From contig NZ_JAGSYH010000007.1 in NCBI RefSeq assembly GCF_025685685.1, positions 298,591 through 362,590 on the forward strand: a stretch of 64,000 nt of DNA, in the 5' to 3' direction. The stretch is from Acidicapsa dinghuensis. GTDB lineage: Bacteria; Acidobacteriota; Terriglobia; Terriglobales; Acidobacteriaceae. Of this stretch, positions 9,047 through 17,532 are shown piece by piece (positions within the stretch are counted from its first letter, which is position 1; each line of letters opens with the position of its first letter). Under the pieces are notes generated by a model, which was given only the letters and a program-made list of their open reading frames with translations, did not search any database and was not told the origin of the DNA. The translations under genes and the position numbers were made by a program.

Positions 9047-10429
9047 ATGAAGTTCAGGAAATTCGGCAAGACTCTGCTGGCCTGCGCCTTAAGCTCGGCC
9101 ATGGTATTCAGCCTCAGCTCTTGCGTTCGGAGTTTTACCGTCGGATATCTATACGCCACCGGCACGGTCACAGCCACTCCTAGTGGAGACGGCATCATCA
9201 CCGGCTTCGGAATCAACAACAACAACGGCAAGCTGAAGCTGCTTCATGGCTTCCCCACATCCAGCGGCGGAGCCAATCCCGTTCGCGCCGTCCTGGTTGA
9301 CGGCAGCACCTTTGTTTACGTGCTCAACCGCGGCACAACCGCCAGCGGCGGCGCCAACTGCACAACGACAGACCCCTGCCAGAACTCCAACATCACCGAG
9401 TTTTCGGTTGGCGGCAACGGCTCGCTCAGCTACCAGAACACCTTCTACACGCAGGGCATCAACCCCTTCCGTCTAATTGCCGATACTTCAGGCAACTACC
9501 TGATCGCGTTGGATCATGATGCTCCCAGCAGCACGTACTGCAGCACCGTCGTTATCGGCGCAACCTCGTGCGGCGACATCACGATCTTCCAGATCAACCA
9601 GACCACCGGCCGTCTGACGCTGGTCACCAATGCGCAGTTGACTGCATCCTCTGGAACGCAGGTCACCTACTTCCCGGTACCGGCGAATCCCATCGACTTC
9701 GTCATGGCTTCCGGATACGTGATGACGCTCTCCGGCGCAGCCAGCGCAAGCACCACGCCGTCGGCCAGCAATGCCGGCCAGACCGTTTATCCGTATGCGT
9801 ATAACTCCAGCAGCGGTCAGCTCACCCTCAGCCAGAGCATTCCGCAGGTCATCACCAATGGCAACGGAGAGCCTATCGGACAGGGCACGGCGATCCTGTA
9901 CACAGGCGCCAAGATCTACGTCCTCGACAATGAGATTCTGGTCGGCACAAGCACCACTCCGGGACAGATTCTGCCCTTCACCGTCGGCACCAACGGCGCT
10001 CTTCAGGCCCTGGTCGGCGGCGCAGTAGCGGATGACCCCAACGAGACCAGCCCCATCTTCGGCATCACCGAGTCCAAGGGCAAGTACTTCTACGTAGCCA
10101 ACCAGGCCGGATCCGACATCAACACCGCGGCCGGCATCACCGCCTACGTGATCGATCCTTCCTCCAGCCAGCTCAGCGAAGCATCAGGATCGCCTTATAC
10201 GCTCATTACTTCAACGACGAGTGATACCGGCACAGGCGCTTCACCGCAATGCCTGCTGGAAGATCCGTCGAATCAGTTCATCTATACCGCAAACGCGGGC
10301 GACTCCACTGTCACCGGCAAGCTTCTCGATCCGAACTCCGGCGCGCTGAACCAGGTCCAGGGATGGACTGGGCAGATGACGTTGAACGGACCGGCGACAT
10401 GGTGCTGGATCAGCGGGCGCACCAACTAA
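9047..10429 (+). CDS. Beta-propeller (lactonase-like) lipoprotein, paralogue 1 of 3
   Basis: A 460-aa exported lipoprotein. The signal peptide ends in a lipobox LSSC with the lipidated Cys at residue 26. The rest is a chain of about seven WD/YVTN-like blades with units such as TFVYVLNRG, YFYVANQAGSD and FIYTANAGDSTVTG, as in the lactonase/YncE-like beta-propeller families. Enzymatic function is not established; similar acidobacterial proteins are of unknown role. I took ATG 9047 (GAAGGA upstream) rather than an earlier in-frame ATG at 8903 because it starts directly with the signal peptide. The two following genes are paralogues with the same signal-peptide length. Confidence 0.85.
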   Translation: MKFRKFGKTLLACALSSAMVFSLSSCVRSFTVGYLYATGTVTATPSGDGIITGFGINNNNGKLKLLHGFPTSSGGANPVRAVLVDGSTFVYVLNRGTTASGGANCTTTDPCQNSNITEFSVGGNGSLSYQNTFYTQGINPFRLIADTSGNYLIALDHDAPSSTYCSTVVIGATSCGDITIFQINQTTGRLTLVTNAQLTASSGTQVTYFPVPANPIDFVMASGYVMTLSGAASASTTPSASNAGQTVYPYAYNSSSGQLTLSQSIPQVITNGNGEPIGQGTAILYTGAKIYVLDNEILVGTSTTPGQILPFTVGTNGALQALVGGAVADDPNETSPIFGITESKGKYFYVANQAGSDINTAAGITAYVIDPSSSQLSEASGSPYTLITSTTSDTGTGASPQCLLEDPSNQFIYTANAGDSTVTGKLLDPNSGALNQVQGWTGQMTLNGPATWCWISGRTN

Positions 10430-10511
10430 TGTCCTCGTTTGCGTGAAACGCCAGAACAGGCCCGCCGCTATTGCGTTTTCTGAATAGATGCAGGCCGAAA
10501 CCGCTACTATC

Positions 10512-10542
10512 GAGTGGATTTTTCCTCAAGAAAAATCCACTC
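10512..10542. terminator. Strong hairpin between lipoprotein genes 1 and 2
   Basis: Perfect 12-base inverted repeat, GAGTGGATTTTT and AAAAATCCACTC, with a 7-base loop; outer ATCG/CGAT pairs may extend it past a 3-base bulge. It lies about 80 bases after the stop of the first lipoprotein gene. No clear T-run follows, so it may be a terminator, an RNA-stabilising hairpin or a regulatory site. Confidence 0.5.
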
Positions 10543-10682
10543 AGTCGATCTTTAGGGAAGTTCAAGATAATTCAGGAAATGCCTTGATGCGGCCTTTCTG
10601 CTCAAACTTCCGACCGGTGGTTCGAAGTTACACCGGAAAATATCCGGCCAGACAAGGCCAGGCACAGTAACGAAGGAAACGC

Positions 10683-11975
10683 ATGAAGTTCGGCAAACTC
10701 AGCCAGATCGGACTGGTCTCCGTAGGCTCTCTCCTGGCGGCCACAGCATTTACCGCCTGCCAGACCCTGACCGTCGATTTCTTGTATGTAGCCACCACGC
10801 TGCAGTCGCCGGGGCAGATCGAAGTTTACGAAGTTAACTCGGAGTCCGGCGCTCTCCGGCAGATTCCGACCTCGCCTTTCCCTTCCGGCGGCCGCAAGCC
10901 GGTAGCCGAAACAGTCTCTCCCGATTTTCTGAACTTTTACGCTGCCAATAACCAGGACAACAATATCGTCCAGTCCGGTATCGGCACCGACGGCAAGCTC
11001 TATTCCCAGAGCACCATCAATACTCCAGGCACTTTCCCCGTCGGCCTGGCGATGAATACCGCCGGCACCTATCTTTACGTTATCGATACTCTTCAACCGG
11101 TCGCGGGCTGCACCCTGGATAATCCCTGCCCCGGCCTGGTTGCCGGCTATGCGGTAACCCCAAGCAAAAGCAACTCCAGCACCACCGGTAGCATTAGCGG
11201 CTCCCTGGGCCAGGTTTGCGGCTCATCGAGCTGCACCCAGGGTACGCCGGTTTCAAACGCGAACGGACTTGGCTATGAGCCGCTTCAGTTGAGCGCCAAT
11301 GACAGCACCGTGCTCACGCCCACTGGCGTTACAGTCTCAGCCAATGGCAACTATCTCTATGTAACCGCCTACAGCGCCTCCAATCAGGGCTATCTGTTCT
11401 CCTTCTCGGTCGGCAGCGATGGCGGTCTTACTCCCATCCCCAGCGGGCAGACCTACAGCTTCAAAGGCACAGCCACTGCGCTGACGCCGCTTCCGGTTGG
11501 CTCTGAGCTTTCCGCCATGACCACGGACGCCAACAACCAGTATCTGTACGTGACGGACCAAATAAATAATCAGGTTGATACATTCTCGATCGCCTCTGGC
11601 GCTCCAAGCCTGATTTCCACCGCAGCTACCGGCGGACAGCCAACAGCTCTCACCACGTTCAATAACCAGTTTCTCTACGTAACCAACTCCATCGACTCTA
11701 CCGTCACCGCTTACAGCATTGCCTCGGGTGTCCTCACCAAAATCGGCGATTTCGCCACCGGTTCGCAGCCGATCGCCGTCATCATCGATCCGCGCAACCT
11801 CGGTTATCTCTACACGGTGAACTTCCTGGGCAGCTCCCTGAGTGGCTTCAAGATCAACCAGACCAGCGGCGCCCTGGTCAATGCGCAGGAGACGCCGTAT
11901 GCCTCTTCCGCGCAGCCTACGGCAATCACTGGCATTCCGCACACCGGCACAGTCGCAGGCGGAACTCTGCAATAG
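10683..11975 (+). CDS. Beta-propeller (lactonase-like) lipoprotein, paralogue 2 of 3
   Basis: A 430-aa lipoprotein with lipobox FTAC, Cys26, followed by TLTVDFLYVATTLQSPGQIE. Blades contain repeated YLYVTDQINNQVDTF, FLYVTNSIDSTVTAYSI and GYLYTVNFLGSSLSGFKI units typical of a seven-bladed YVTN/lactonase propeller. It ends with a Gly/Thr-rich tail. The start ATG is preceded by GAAGGAAACGC, nearly identical to the sites before both neighbours. It resembles paralogue 3 more than paralogue 1 (same opening and the PGQI motif right after the lipobox). Probable location is the periplasmic face of a membrane or the cell surface; ligand or activity unknown. Confidence 0.85.
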   Translation: MKFGKLSQIGLVSVGSLLAATAFTACQTLTVDFLYVATTLQSPGQIEVYEVNSESGALRQIPTSPFPSGGRKPVAETVSPDFLNFYAANNQDNNIVQSGIGTDGKLYSQSTINTPGTFPVGLAMNTAGTYLYVIDTLQPVAGCTLDNPCPGLVAGYAVTPSKSNSSTTGSISGSLGQVCGSSSCTQGTPVSNANGLGYEPLQLSANDSTVLTPTGVTVSANGNYLYVTAYSASNQGYLFSFSVGSDGGLTPIPSGQTYSFKGTATALTPLPVGSELSAMTTDANNQYLYVTDQINNQVDTFSIASGAPSLISTAATGGQPTALTTFNNQFLYVTNSIDSTVTAYSIASGVLTKIGDFATGSQPIAVIIDPRNLGYLYTVNFLGSSLSGFKINQTSGALVNAQETPYASSAQPTAITGIPHTGTVAGGTLQ

Positions 11976-12228
11976 GTGAGGCGACAAGCACAACGGATAC
12001 GGCGCTGTGGCGATAACTCCCCTCAGCGCTGTGCGTCCAAACAGAGAATCCTCATGCGGATAACCGGTTTGCGCCAACTTTCCGCAATCCCTCGGACCAG
12101 CCGGGCTGCTGCCTGCTGACTTCGGGTTAACTAGCCGTAGCCCGTCTTGAGCTTTTACAATCGAGACGGATCAACTCAACTCAGTCTGATTGGGACTCCG
12201 CATGAGCGGCCCATATTGAAGGAAACAG

Positions 12229-13440
12229 ATGAAGTCCAACCGACTCGGCCATGTATCCCTGGTCTCTGCCATTGCGCTCATACTGGCCAGCACCTTTACG
12301 GCGTGCAATCCCGTTACCATCGACTATCTTTATGTTGCCGGCAACAAAGAGAACCCCGGACAGATTCAGACATTCGTTGCTGACCGTGTCTCCGGCGCTC
12401 TGTCCGTCAGCGGTTCCGCCATCTCTTCCGGCGGCGTAACCCCGATAGCCCTCGCCACCTCGACGGACTATACGCATCTGTGGGCCCTCAACCAGGGTGA
12501 CTCCAGCCTCGTCACTTTCGCCGTCGGCTCCAACGGAGCGCTGACCTCCGGCAAGTCCTACACCATGAGCGCCGAGGGCAATACCCCGGTTGCCATGGCC
12601 CTCAACGCTCAGGGGACGCTGCTCTACGTCGTCAACCGGTATCAGCCCGGCTGCTCCACCTACACACCCGGAGCGGCCACCTGCACTGGCGGCGCTTTGG
12701 TGGTCTTTCCCATCGGTACTGACGGGACCGTCGGCACGGCAGTCGCCAACGGCAGCCTCAGCTACTGGCCAATTGGCGTGAATCCCACTGCCGTCGCCGC
12801 GCTCCCCTCCGGAACCTCTGCCTTTGTGACCTCCTACAACACGGACACCGGCCTCGGTTACGTCTATGCCTTCGCCGCCACCAGTGCGGGCGTCCTCAGC
12901 GCCGAGCCGGGCAGCCCCTTTAACGCTGGCGTTAGACCGACAGGCATCGCCTGCACGCCGGTCAGCCGTTTCGTGTATGTAACTGACTTTGCTCAGAACC
13001 AGCTCATTGCCTACACCGTCCTCGACGGCGGCGTTCTGGTTCCGCTCATCAATGGTCCATTCAAGACGGGCAACCAGCCATCGGCGATCACCATCGATCC
13101 GCGCGGTACGTTCATCTACGTCACCAACGAACTCGACAACAGCGTCTCGGCGTACGCCATTTCTCTGCCTACCGGCACGCCTTCGGCAGCCGTCAACACC
13201 TCGGGCAGCTCCATCAATGCCACTGGCACCGAGCCCGTCGCCGTACTTGTCGACCCAAGCTTCGGCCGCTATGTCTTCACGGCGAACTTCCTGGATAACT
13301 CGTTGTCCGCCTTCCAGCTCAATCCGAGCACAGGCACGCTAGCCCCAGCACAGAACGGCCCCTACCCAACCGTAGGCCAGCCTGCCGCCCTGGCGGCCAT
13401 CCCACGCGGCAACCACTCGGTACAGGTCAACCAGCCGTAA
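12229..13440 (+). CDS. Beta-propeller (lactonase-like) lipoprotein, paralogue 3 of 3
   Basis: A 403-aa lipoprotein with lipobox FTAC, again at Cys26, followed by NPVTIDYLYVAGNKENPGQI. Propeller blades show FVYVTDFAQNQLIAYTV, FIYVTNELDNSVSAYAI and YVFTANFLDNSLSAFQL. GAAGGAAACAG precedes the ATG. The three genes probably arose by tandem duplication. About 250 bases separate each from the next, so each may have its own promoter. A strong intrinsic terminator follows at 13463-13488. As with its paralogues the fold is clear but the function is not. Confidence 0.87.
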   Translation: MKSNRLGHVSLVSAIALILASTFTACNPVTIDYLYVAGNKENPGQIQTFVADRVSGALSVSGSAISSGGVTPIALATSTDYTHLWALNQGDSSLVTFAVGSNGALTSGKSYTMSAEGNTPVAMALNAQGTLLYVVNRYQPGCSTYTPGAATCTGGALVVFPIGTDGTVGTAVANGSLSYWPIGVNPTAVAALPSGTSAFVTSYNTDTGLGYVYAFAATSAGVLSAEPGSPFNAGVRPTGIACTPVSRFVYVTDFAQNQLIAYTVLDGGVLVPLINGPFKTGNQPSAITIDPRGTFIYVTNELDNSVSAYAISLPTGTPSAAVNTSGSSINATGTEPVAVLVDPSFGRYVFTANFLDNSLSAFQLNPSTGTLAPAQNGPYPTVGQPAALAAIPRGNHSVQVNQP

Positions 13441-13462
13441 GCCAGCATCCATTCCAAACACG

Positions 13463-13488
13463 AAGGGCAGCCTACACAGGCTGCCCTT
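13463..13488 (+). terminator. Intrinsic terminator after lipoprotein 3
   Basis: Ten-base perfect stem AAGGGCAGCC / GGCTGCCCTT with a 6-base loop, followed by TCGCTTTTCT. It closes the lipoprotein cluster and separates it from the EF-G-like gene. Confidence 0.85.
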
Positions 13489-13546
13489 TCGCTTTTCTCT
13501 CTCAATTGATCTTTGGTCATTGTTTTCTAGCTTAAGGAGCGCTACG

Positions 13547-14518
13547 TTGGGACAGATCGGAGCTATGACCCTGTCTCTCCCGCGGCCATCCTCGCGCTTC
13601 CCGCTGTCGGTCATCCTCAAAATCGACGCAGAGGAAAGCCTCGACCGTTTTAATCAGACCCTAGACGCATTACTGCCTCAGTTTCCAGGAGTGCGGTTCG
13701 AATCCAATCCGGAACGGCTTCTGCTGTGGGCAACCAGTGAATCAGAGCTTCGCGGCATCAGCGTACTTCTCGACAGAGACTGTCTTCATTCGTTAGACCT
13801 GGGATCTCTCGCAATTACTTACCTTGAAACCATTCGCCAGCCCGCAGAAGGCGAAGGCAAATATATCCGCCAGACAGGCGGCCGCGGTAACTACGGCCAT
13901 TGCAAAATTCGTTTGAATCCAAGCACGCCGGGCAGCGGCTATTCGTTCGTAAACGAACTCCAGCCTGGACAGATTCCTGCTGCGTATATCGAATCCATCG
14001 ATATCGGCATTCGGCAATCCTTAGAATCCGGCATCCTTCGCGGCTTTCCGATAGTCGACCTCATAGCGACGCTGTACGACGGTAGCGCACACGAGGCTGA
14101 TTCGAACGAAGTGGCATTTCAAATCGCCGCCTCCATCGCCACGAAGACCGCCGCGCGGAAGGCAGCTCCCGTCGTTCTGGAACCGGTCGTAGAGGCCCTT
14201 ATTGAAGCACCTGATACATACGCTGGATTGATGCTTCGCGAACTGGCGCATCATCGCGCACAGATTCAAAGCACAGAGAGCAACTTCGGCATCACAGAGA
14301 TCCGTGCCATCCTACCCCTTGTCGAAACTCTCCGCTCCGATTCGCCAACTTGGTTTGATCTACCCGGAGTCAAAGATAATTTCCGCTTTCTCGGCTATCA
14401 ACCGATGGCTTCCGAAGGCCCCGGAGGTGGCACCGCAGACATCTTCGCCCGAAAACCAAACGGTCCTGGCCCCAGATACAGCTCAGCCGCCGCAGACCTG
14501 ATCTTTGAGCAGGAATAA
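13547..14518 (+). CDS. Stand-alone EF-G domain III-IV-V protein lacking the GTPase domain
   Basis: A 323-aa protein homologous to the C-terminal half of elongation factor G. Residues about 20-85 resemble domain III. Residues about 95-205 are domain IV, with GEGKYIRQTGGRGNYGHCKI and LYDGSAHEADSNEVAFQIA; His182 matches the tip histidine that EF-G inserts into the decoding site. Residues about 208-285 are domain V (PVVLEP, ITEIRAILPLVETLRSDSP). The G domain and domain II are absent, and nothing before the start encodes them. A TTG at 13547 is preceded by AAGGAG with a 7-base gap and is the best start; ATG 13565 and ATG 13520 have poorer sites. It cannot hydrolyse GTP, so it probably binds ribosomes or assembly intermediates passively; that role is inference. 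Confidence 0.85.
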   Translation: MGQIGAMTLSLPRPSSRFPLSVILKIDAEESLDRFNQTLDALLPQFPGVRFESNPERLLLWATSESELRGISVLLDRDCLHSLDLGSLAITYLETIRQPAEGEGKYIRQTGGRGNYGHCKIRLNPSTPGSGYSFVNELQPGQIPAAYIESIDIGIRQSLESGILRGFPIVDLIATLYDGSAHEADSNEVAFQIAASIATKTAARKAAPVVLEPVVEALIEAPDTYAGLMLRELAHHRAQIQSTESNFGITEIRAILPLVETLRSDSPTWFDLPGVKDNFRFLGYQPMASEGPGGGTADIFARKPNGPGPRYSSAAADLIFEQE

Positions 14519-14618
14519 CCCGAACTTCCCAGTTCCGCCATCCTCGGCTCAAAGAGACACCAACCCCGTTTGCGCAAGCGCGAACGGCCTGTTGTTCCCT
14601 ATGCCCTAGTCCTTACCT

Positions 14619-15806
14619 TTAAACATGCAGCCATTTCCGCAGCGCTTTCTGCGCAGGCTTCTCAATCAGCAGCAGCGCCAACAGCGCCAGCCCGATCAGA
14701 ATCCCATAGCTGATCCACGGATCGAATTTATCCAGCCCCAGCTTCGGCAGAATGCCGCTGTTATGCACCAGGTTCCAAAGATTAAAGTGCATCAGGTACA
14801 AGGCATAGCTCGACTCGCCGACAAACACAAACAGCGAGAACCCAAATATCTTCGATAGCCAGTTCACTCCAGCAAGCCCCAATATCAGGCACCCAAACAG
14901 CGGCATGATCAGCCCATCGTGAATCAGCGCGTACGGCACATCGGTATACGCCAGAATCGAATAGATCGCTGCAAAGCCGAATAACCCCAGCGCCACCCGG
15001 AACCAGCCCGTGCGCTCCAACGTCTCGTCCAGCCCAGCCAGCATCACCCCGAACAAGAAACTAGCCAGATGCGGAATCGGCGTAAACTTCAGCGCCTGCA
15101 GCCAGGTCCCCGTCGAGAACCGGTCCACATGCACAATATGATCCGGATTAAAGATCACATACAGCGTCCCCGGGATCATCCCCAGCGCCCACAGCAGCCC
15201 CAGCCGCCAGAAGTGTCCCGCCCGCGTCTTCGGCTGCTTCACAGCCGCAGCCCACGGAAACAGCATGTAATACGCAGCCTCCGCCGACATCGTCCACGCC
15301 GGCGTATTTCCGAATGTCGCAATCTCCGGAATCCACCCCTGAAGCAAAATCGGCGTCAGAATCGCACCCGCCAGGAACATCCCATGCGTGTGCGCCGCGC
15401 GCTCGCTTAGAAATGTCTCCCAACCCAGCGCCAGACTAAGCAGATAAATCGGATACAGCCTCGTCAGCCGCGCCAGCCAGAACCGCTTTTTACTCAACTT
15501 TCCTTCGCGCGCCCGCCCGGCATAGTTGTATGCCAGCACAAACCCCGACAGCATGATGAAAAAGCTCACCGAGAGATACCCGGCGTTCACAATCGGGGCC
15601 ATAAATCCGAACCACAGCGGATTCGAAAAATGGAAGAAAACAATATTCAGCGCCGCAAAGAAGCGCAGGCCCGTCAGCGCATCCAGCCGCTTCGGCTTTT
15701 CTATTGCGGCGTACTGCCCCGAAACAGACCGCTCCACGCGCGGCGTCTCGCTAAGCGTCTGGGCCACAGCAGATTGCTCCACTGGCTTTTCCAAAATCAA
15801 AGTCAT
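14619..15806 (-). CDS. Acyltransferase family 3 (OafA/YrhL-like) membrane protein
   Basis: A 395-aa integral membrane acyltransferase that probably O-acylates a cell-surface sugar, exopolysaccharide or lipid. After a polar 40-residue N-terminus the family signature LDALTGLRFFAALNIVFFHF carries the invariant Arg and His. About ten transmembrane helices follow, with the usual SFFIMLSGFVLAYNYAGRAREGKLSKKRFWLARLTRLYPIYLLSL segment (split here over helix 2-3) and WTMSAEAAYYMLFPW. No C-terminal SGNH domain is present. The acceptor is unknown. The gene is convergent with the EF-G-like gene and has no obvious polysaccharide cluster beside it. Confidence 0.88.
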   Translation of the reverse strand: MTLILEKPVEQSAVAQTLSETPRVERSVSGQYAAIEKPKRLDALTGLRFFAALNIVFFHFSNPLWFGFMAPIVNAGYLSVSFFIMLSGFVLAYNYAGRAREGKLSKKRFWLARLTRLYPIYLLSLALGWETFLSERAAHTHGMFLAGAILTPILLQGWIPEIATFGNTPAWTMSAEAAYYMLFPWAAAVKQPKTRAGHFWRLGLLWALGMIPGTLYVIFNPDHIVHVDRFSTGTWLQALKFTPIPHLASFLFGVMLAGLDETLERTGWFRVALGLFGFAAIYSILAYTDVPYALIHDGLIMPLFGCLILGLAGVNWLSKIFGFSLFVFVGESSYALYLMHFNLWNLVHNSGILPKLGLDKFDPWISYGILIGLALLALLLIEKPAQKALRKWLHV

Positions 15807-16092
15807 CCAGAAAAAATTCCTCTGTCTACCGTCGTTCTTAATTCGGTGGAACCAAGGCGTCTGACATTCGTCCTAATCGAATCGTTAGAAGACATTTCCG
15901 GAGATCTAAGCCGCCTGGTCGATGCTCAATACGTAGCCATTAGACGCAGCTTTTCTGGCGCAAGAGTCAGAAACCAAGGGAGGAATGTGCAAGAAGCGAC
16001 GTTTCCAAAAGAGAAACCGCTGGCTTGATGCCGAAGCATCGCATTACTGCGCAGGCAAGAATGCGCCTAAGCGGTCATCAAAGTCAAGCAAA

Positions 16093-16797
16093 TCAGGCTG
16101 TTACCAGCGACCCAACCTTCTCTCCCTGCGCCACCCGCATGATGTTTCCCGGCTGATTCATATTAAAGATGATCATCGGCAGGTTGTTGTCCTTGCACAG
16201 ACTCACCGCGGTCAGATCCATCACCTTGAGACCCTGCTGCAGAATCTCCATATAGGTGATCTCGTCGTACTTCACCGCGTCTTTGAAGAGCACCGGGTCG
16301 GCGGAATAAATCCCCTCCACCTTCGTCGCCTTCATCAACACGTCGGCCTTGATCTCCATCGCCCGCAGAGAAGCCGCCGTATCCGTCGAGAAGAACGGAT
16401 TCCCAATCCCCGCGGCAAAGATCACCACCCGGCCTTTTTCCAGATGCCGCACCGCGCGCCGGCGAATATACGGCTCCGCCACCTGATCCATGGCAATCGC
16501 CGTCATCACCCGGCACTGCACATCGTGCTTTTCGATCGCGTCCTGCAGCGCCAGCGCGTTGATCAGCGTCGACAGCATGCCCATGTTGTCCGCCGCGACG
16601 CGGTCCATCTCCTTGGCCTGCTGTGCTACTCCCCGAAAGAAGTTGCCGCCGCCAACCACCACCGCGATCTCGATGCCGAGTTTCCGAACTTCGACGACTT
16701 CGCTTGTGATCTCCTGAACACGCTGCGAATCCAGGCCAAAACCCCTATCGCCAGCCAGGGCTTCGCCAGAAAGCTTGAGAACAATCCGCTTGTACAT
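16093..16797 (-). CDS. pyrH: UMP kinase
   Basis: Phosphorylates UMP to UDP with ATP in pyrimidine nucleotide synthesis; cytosolic homohexamer of the amino-acid-kinase fold. The 234-aa product begins YKRIVLKLSGEALAG, then AVVVGGGNFFRG, ADNMGMLSTLINALALQDA and the C-terminal METH-like region GTDTAAxLRAMEIKADVLMKATKVEGIYSADP variants seen here. ATG 16797 starts exactly at the conserved MYKRIVLKLSG; an open extension of nine codons upstream is not conserved. In many bacteria pyrH sits with tsf and frr, which are not present here. It is divergent from engB across about 116 bases. Confidence 0.95.
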   Translation of the reverse strand: MYKRIVLKLSGEALAGDRGFGLDSQRVQEITSEVVEVRKLGIEIAVVVGGGNFFRGVAQQAKEMDRVAADNMGMLSTLINALALQDAIEKHDVQCRVMTAIAMDQVAEPYIRRRAVRHLEKGRVVIFAAGIGNPFFSTDTAASLRAMEIKADVLMKATKVEGIYSADPVLFKDAVKYDEITYMEILQQGLKVMDLTAVSLCKDNNLPMIIFNMNQPGNIMRVAQGEKVGSLVTA

Positions 16798-16913
16798 GCT
16801 TGTTCGAGTATCGCATACGCACACTCACGCGCAGATACTTCCGTAACCTGTCCGCATGGCGTGTCAACTACGGCCCGCTAACGCCGCAGCCGTCCCTTAT
16901 CCTTAAAGTTCAC

Positions 16914-17516
16914 ATGCGTTACCGTACTCAGTTTCTCCTCTCCGCCACCGACCCTGCCCAGTTCCCAACCTCGGGAGCTCCGGAGATCGCCTTCCTCGGC
17001 CGCTCCAATGTCGGCAAGTCGAGCTTGCTCAATGCGCTCGTCGGTGAAAAAGCAGCCAAGGTCTCCTCCACACCGGGCCGCACCCGCGCCATCAACTTCT
17101 TCGCGCTCACCAACGCGGAACTGCCCATATCCGTAAACCAGCACCCAAAACTCGTCTTCAGTGACCTGCCCGGCTACGGATACGCCAAGATCTCCAAATC
17201 TATTTCGTCGACGTGGCCCGCATTTATCGAGCCCTACCTCGCCGAGCGGCCTCAGTTAAAGCTCTGCATCTGCCTTATCGATGCCAAGATCCCCGCGCAG
17301 GAGAGCGACCGCCAGCTTATCCACTGGCTCCGCCACGCCGGACGCAGGTTCGCCGTTGTCGGCACCAAAGCCGACCGGCTCAGCGGCAACGAACGCACCC
17401 GCAACCTCGCCGCCCTCAAGCGCGACCTGGAAGTCGATGACCTGTTCCTGATTTCGTCCAAGACTGGTTTTGGACTGAAAACTCTCTGGCAACAGGTCGA
17501 AGACGCTGCGCAATGA
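16914..17516 (+). CDS. engB: Ribosome biogenesis GTP-binding protein YihA/YsxC
   Basis: Small essential GTPase that acts in late assembly of the 50S subunit. The 200-aa product starts at ATG 16914, with 38 open codons upstream that do not match the family. G1 is FLGRSNVGKSSLLNAL, G2 is the Thr of TPGRTRAINFF, G3 is FSDLPGYGYAKIS, and G4 is VGTKADRLS; G5 is in LFLISSKTGFG. All five motifs are intact. The gene faces the urocanase-like gene with only 16 bases between the stop codons and no evident terminator. Confidence 0.95.
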   Translation: MRYRTQFLLSATDPAQFPTSGAPEIAFLGRSNVGKSSLLNALVGEKAAKVSSTPGRTRAINFFALTNAELPISVNQHPKLVFSDLPGYGYAKISKSISSTWPAFIEPYLAERPQLKLCICLIDAKIPAQESDRQLIHWLRHAGRRFAVVGTKADRLSGNERTRNLAALKRDLEVDDLFLISSKTGFGLKTLWQQVEDAAQ

Positions 17517-17532
17517 GCTGGGACGTTATCCC

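Noticed and set aside
13690..13710. tRNA-like GGTTCGAATCC string
   Set aside because: It lies inside the EF-G-like coding region and no acceptor or anticodon arms pair around it.
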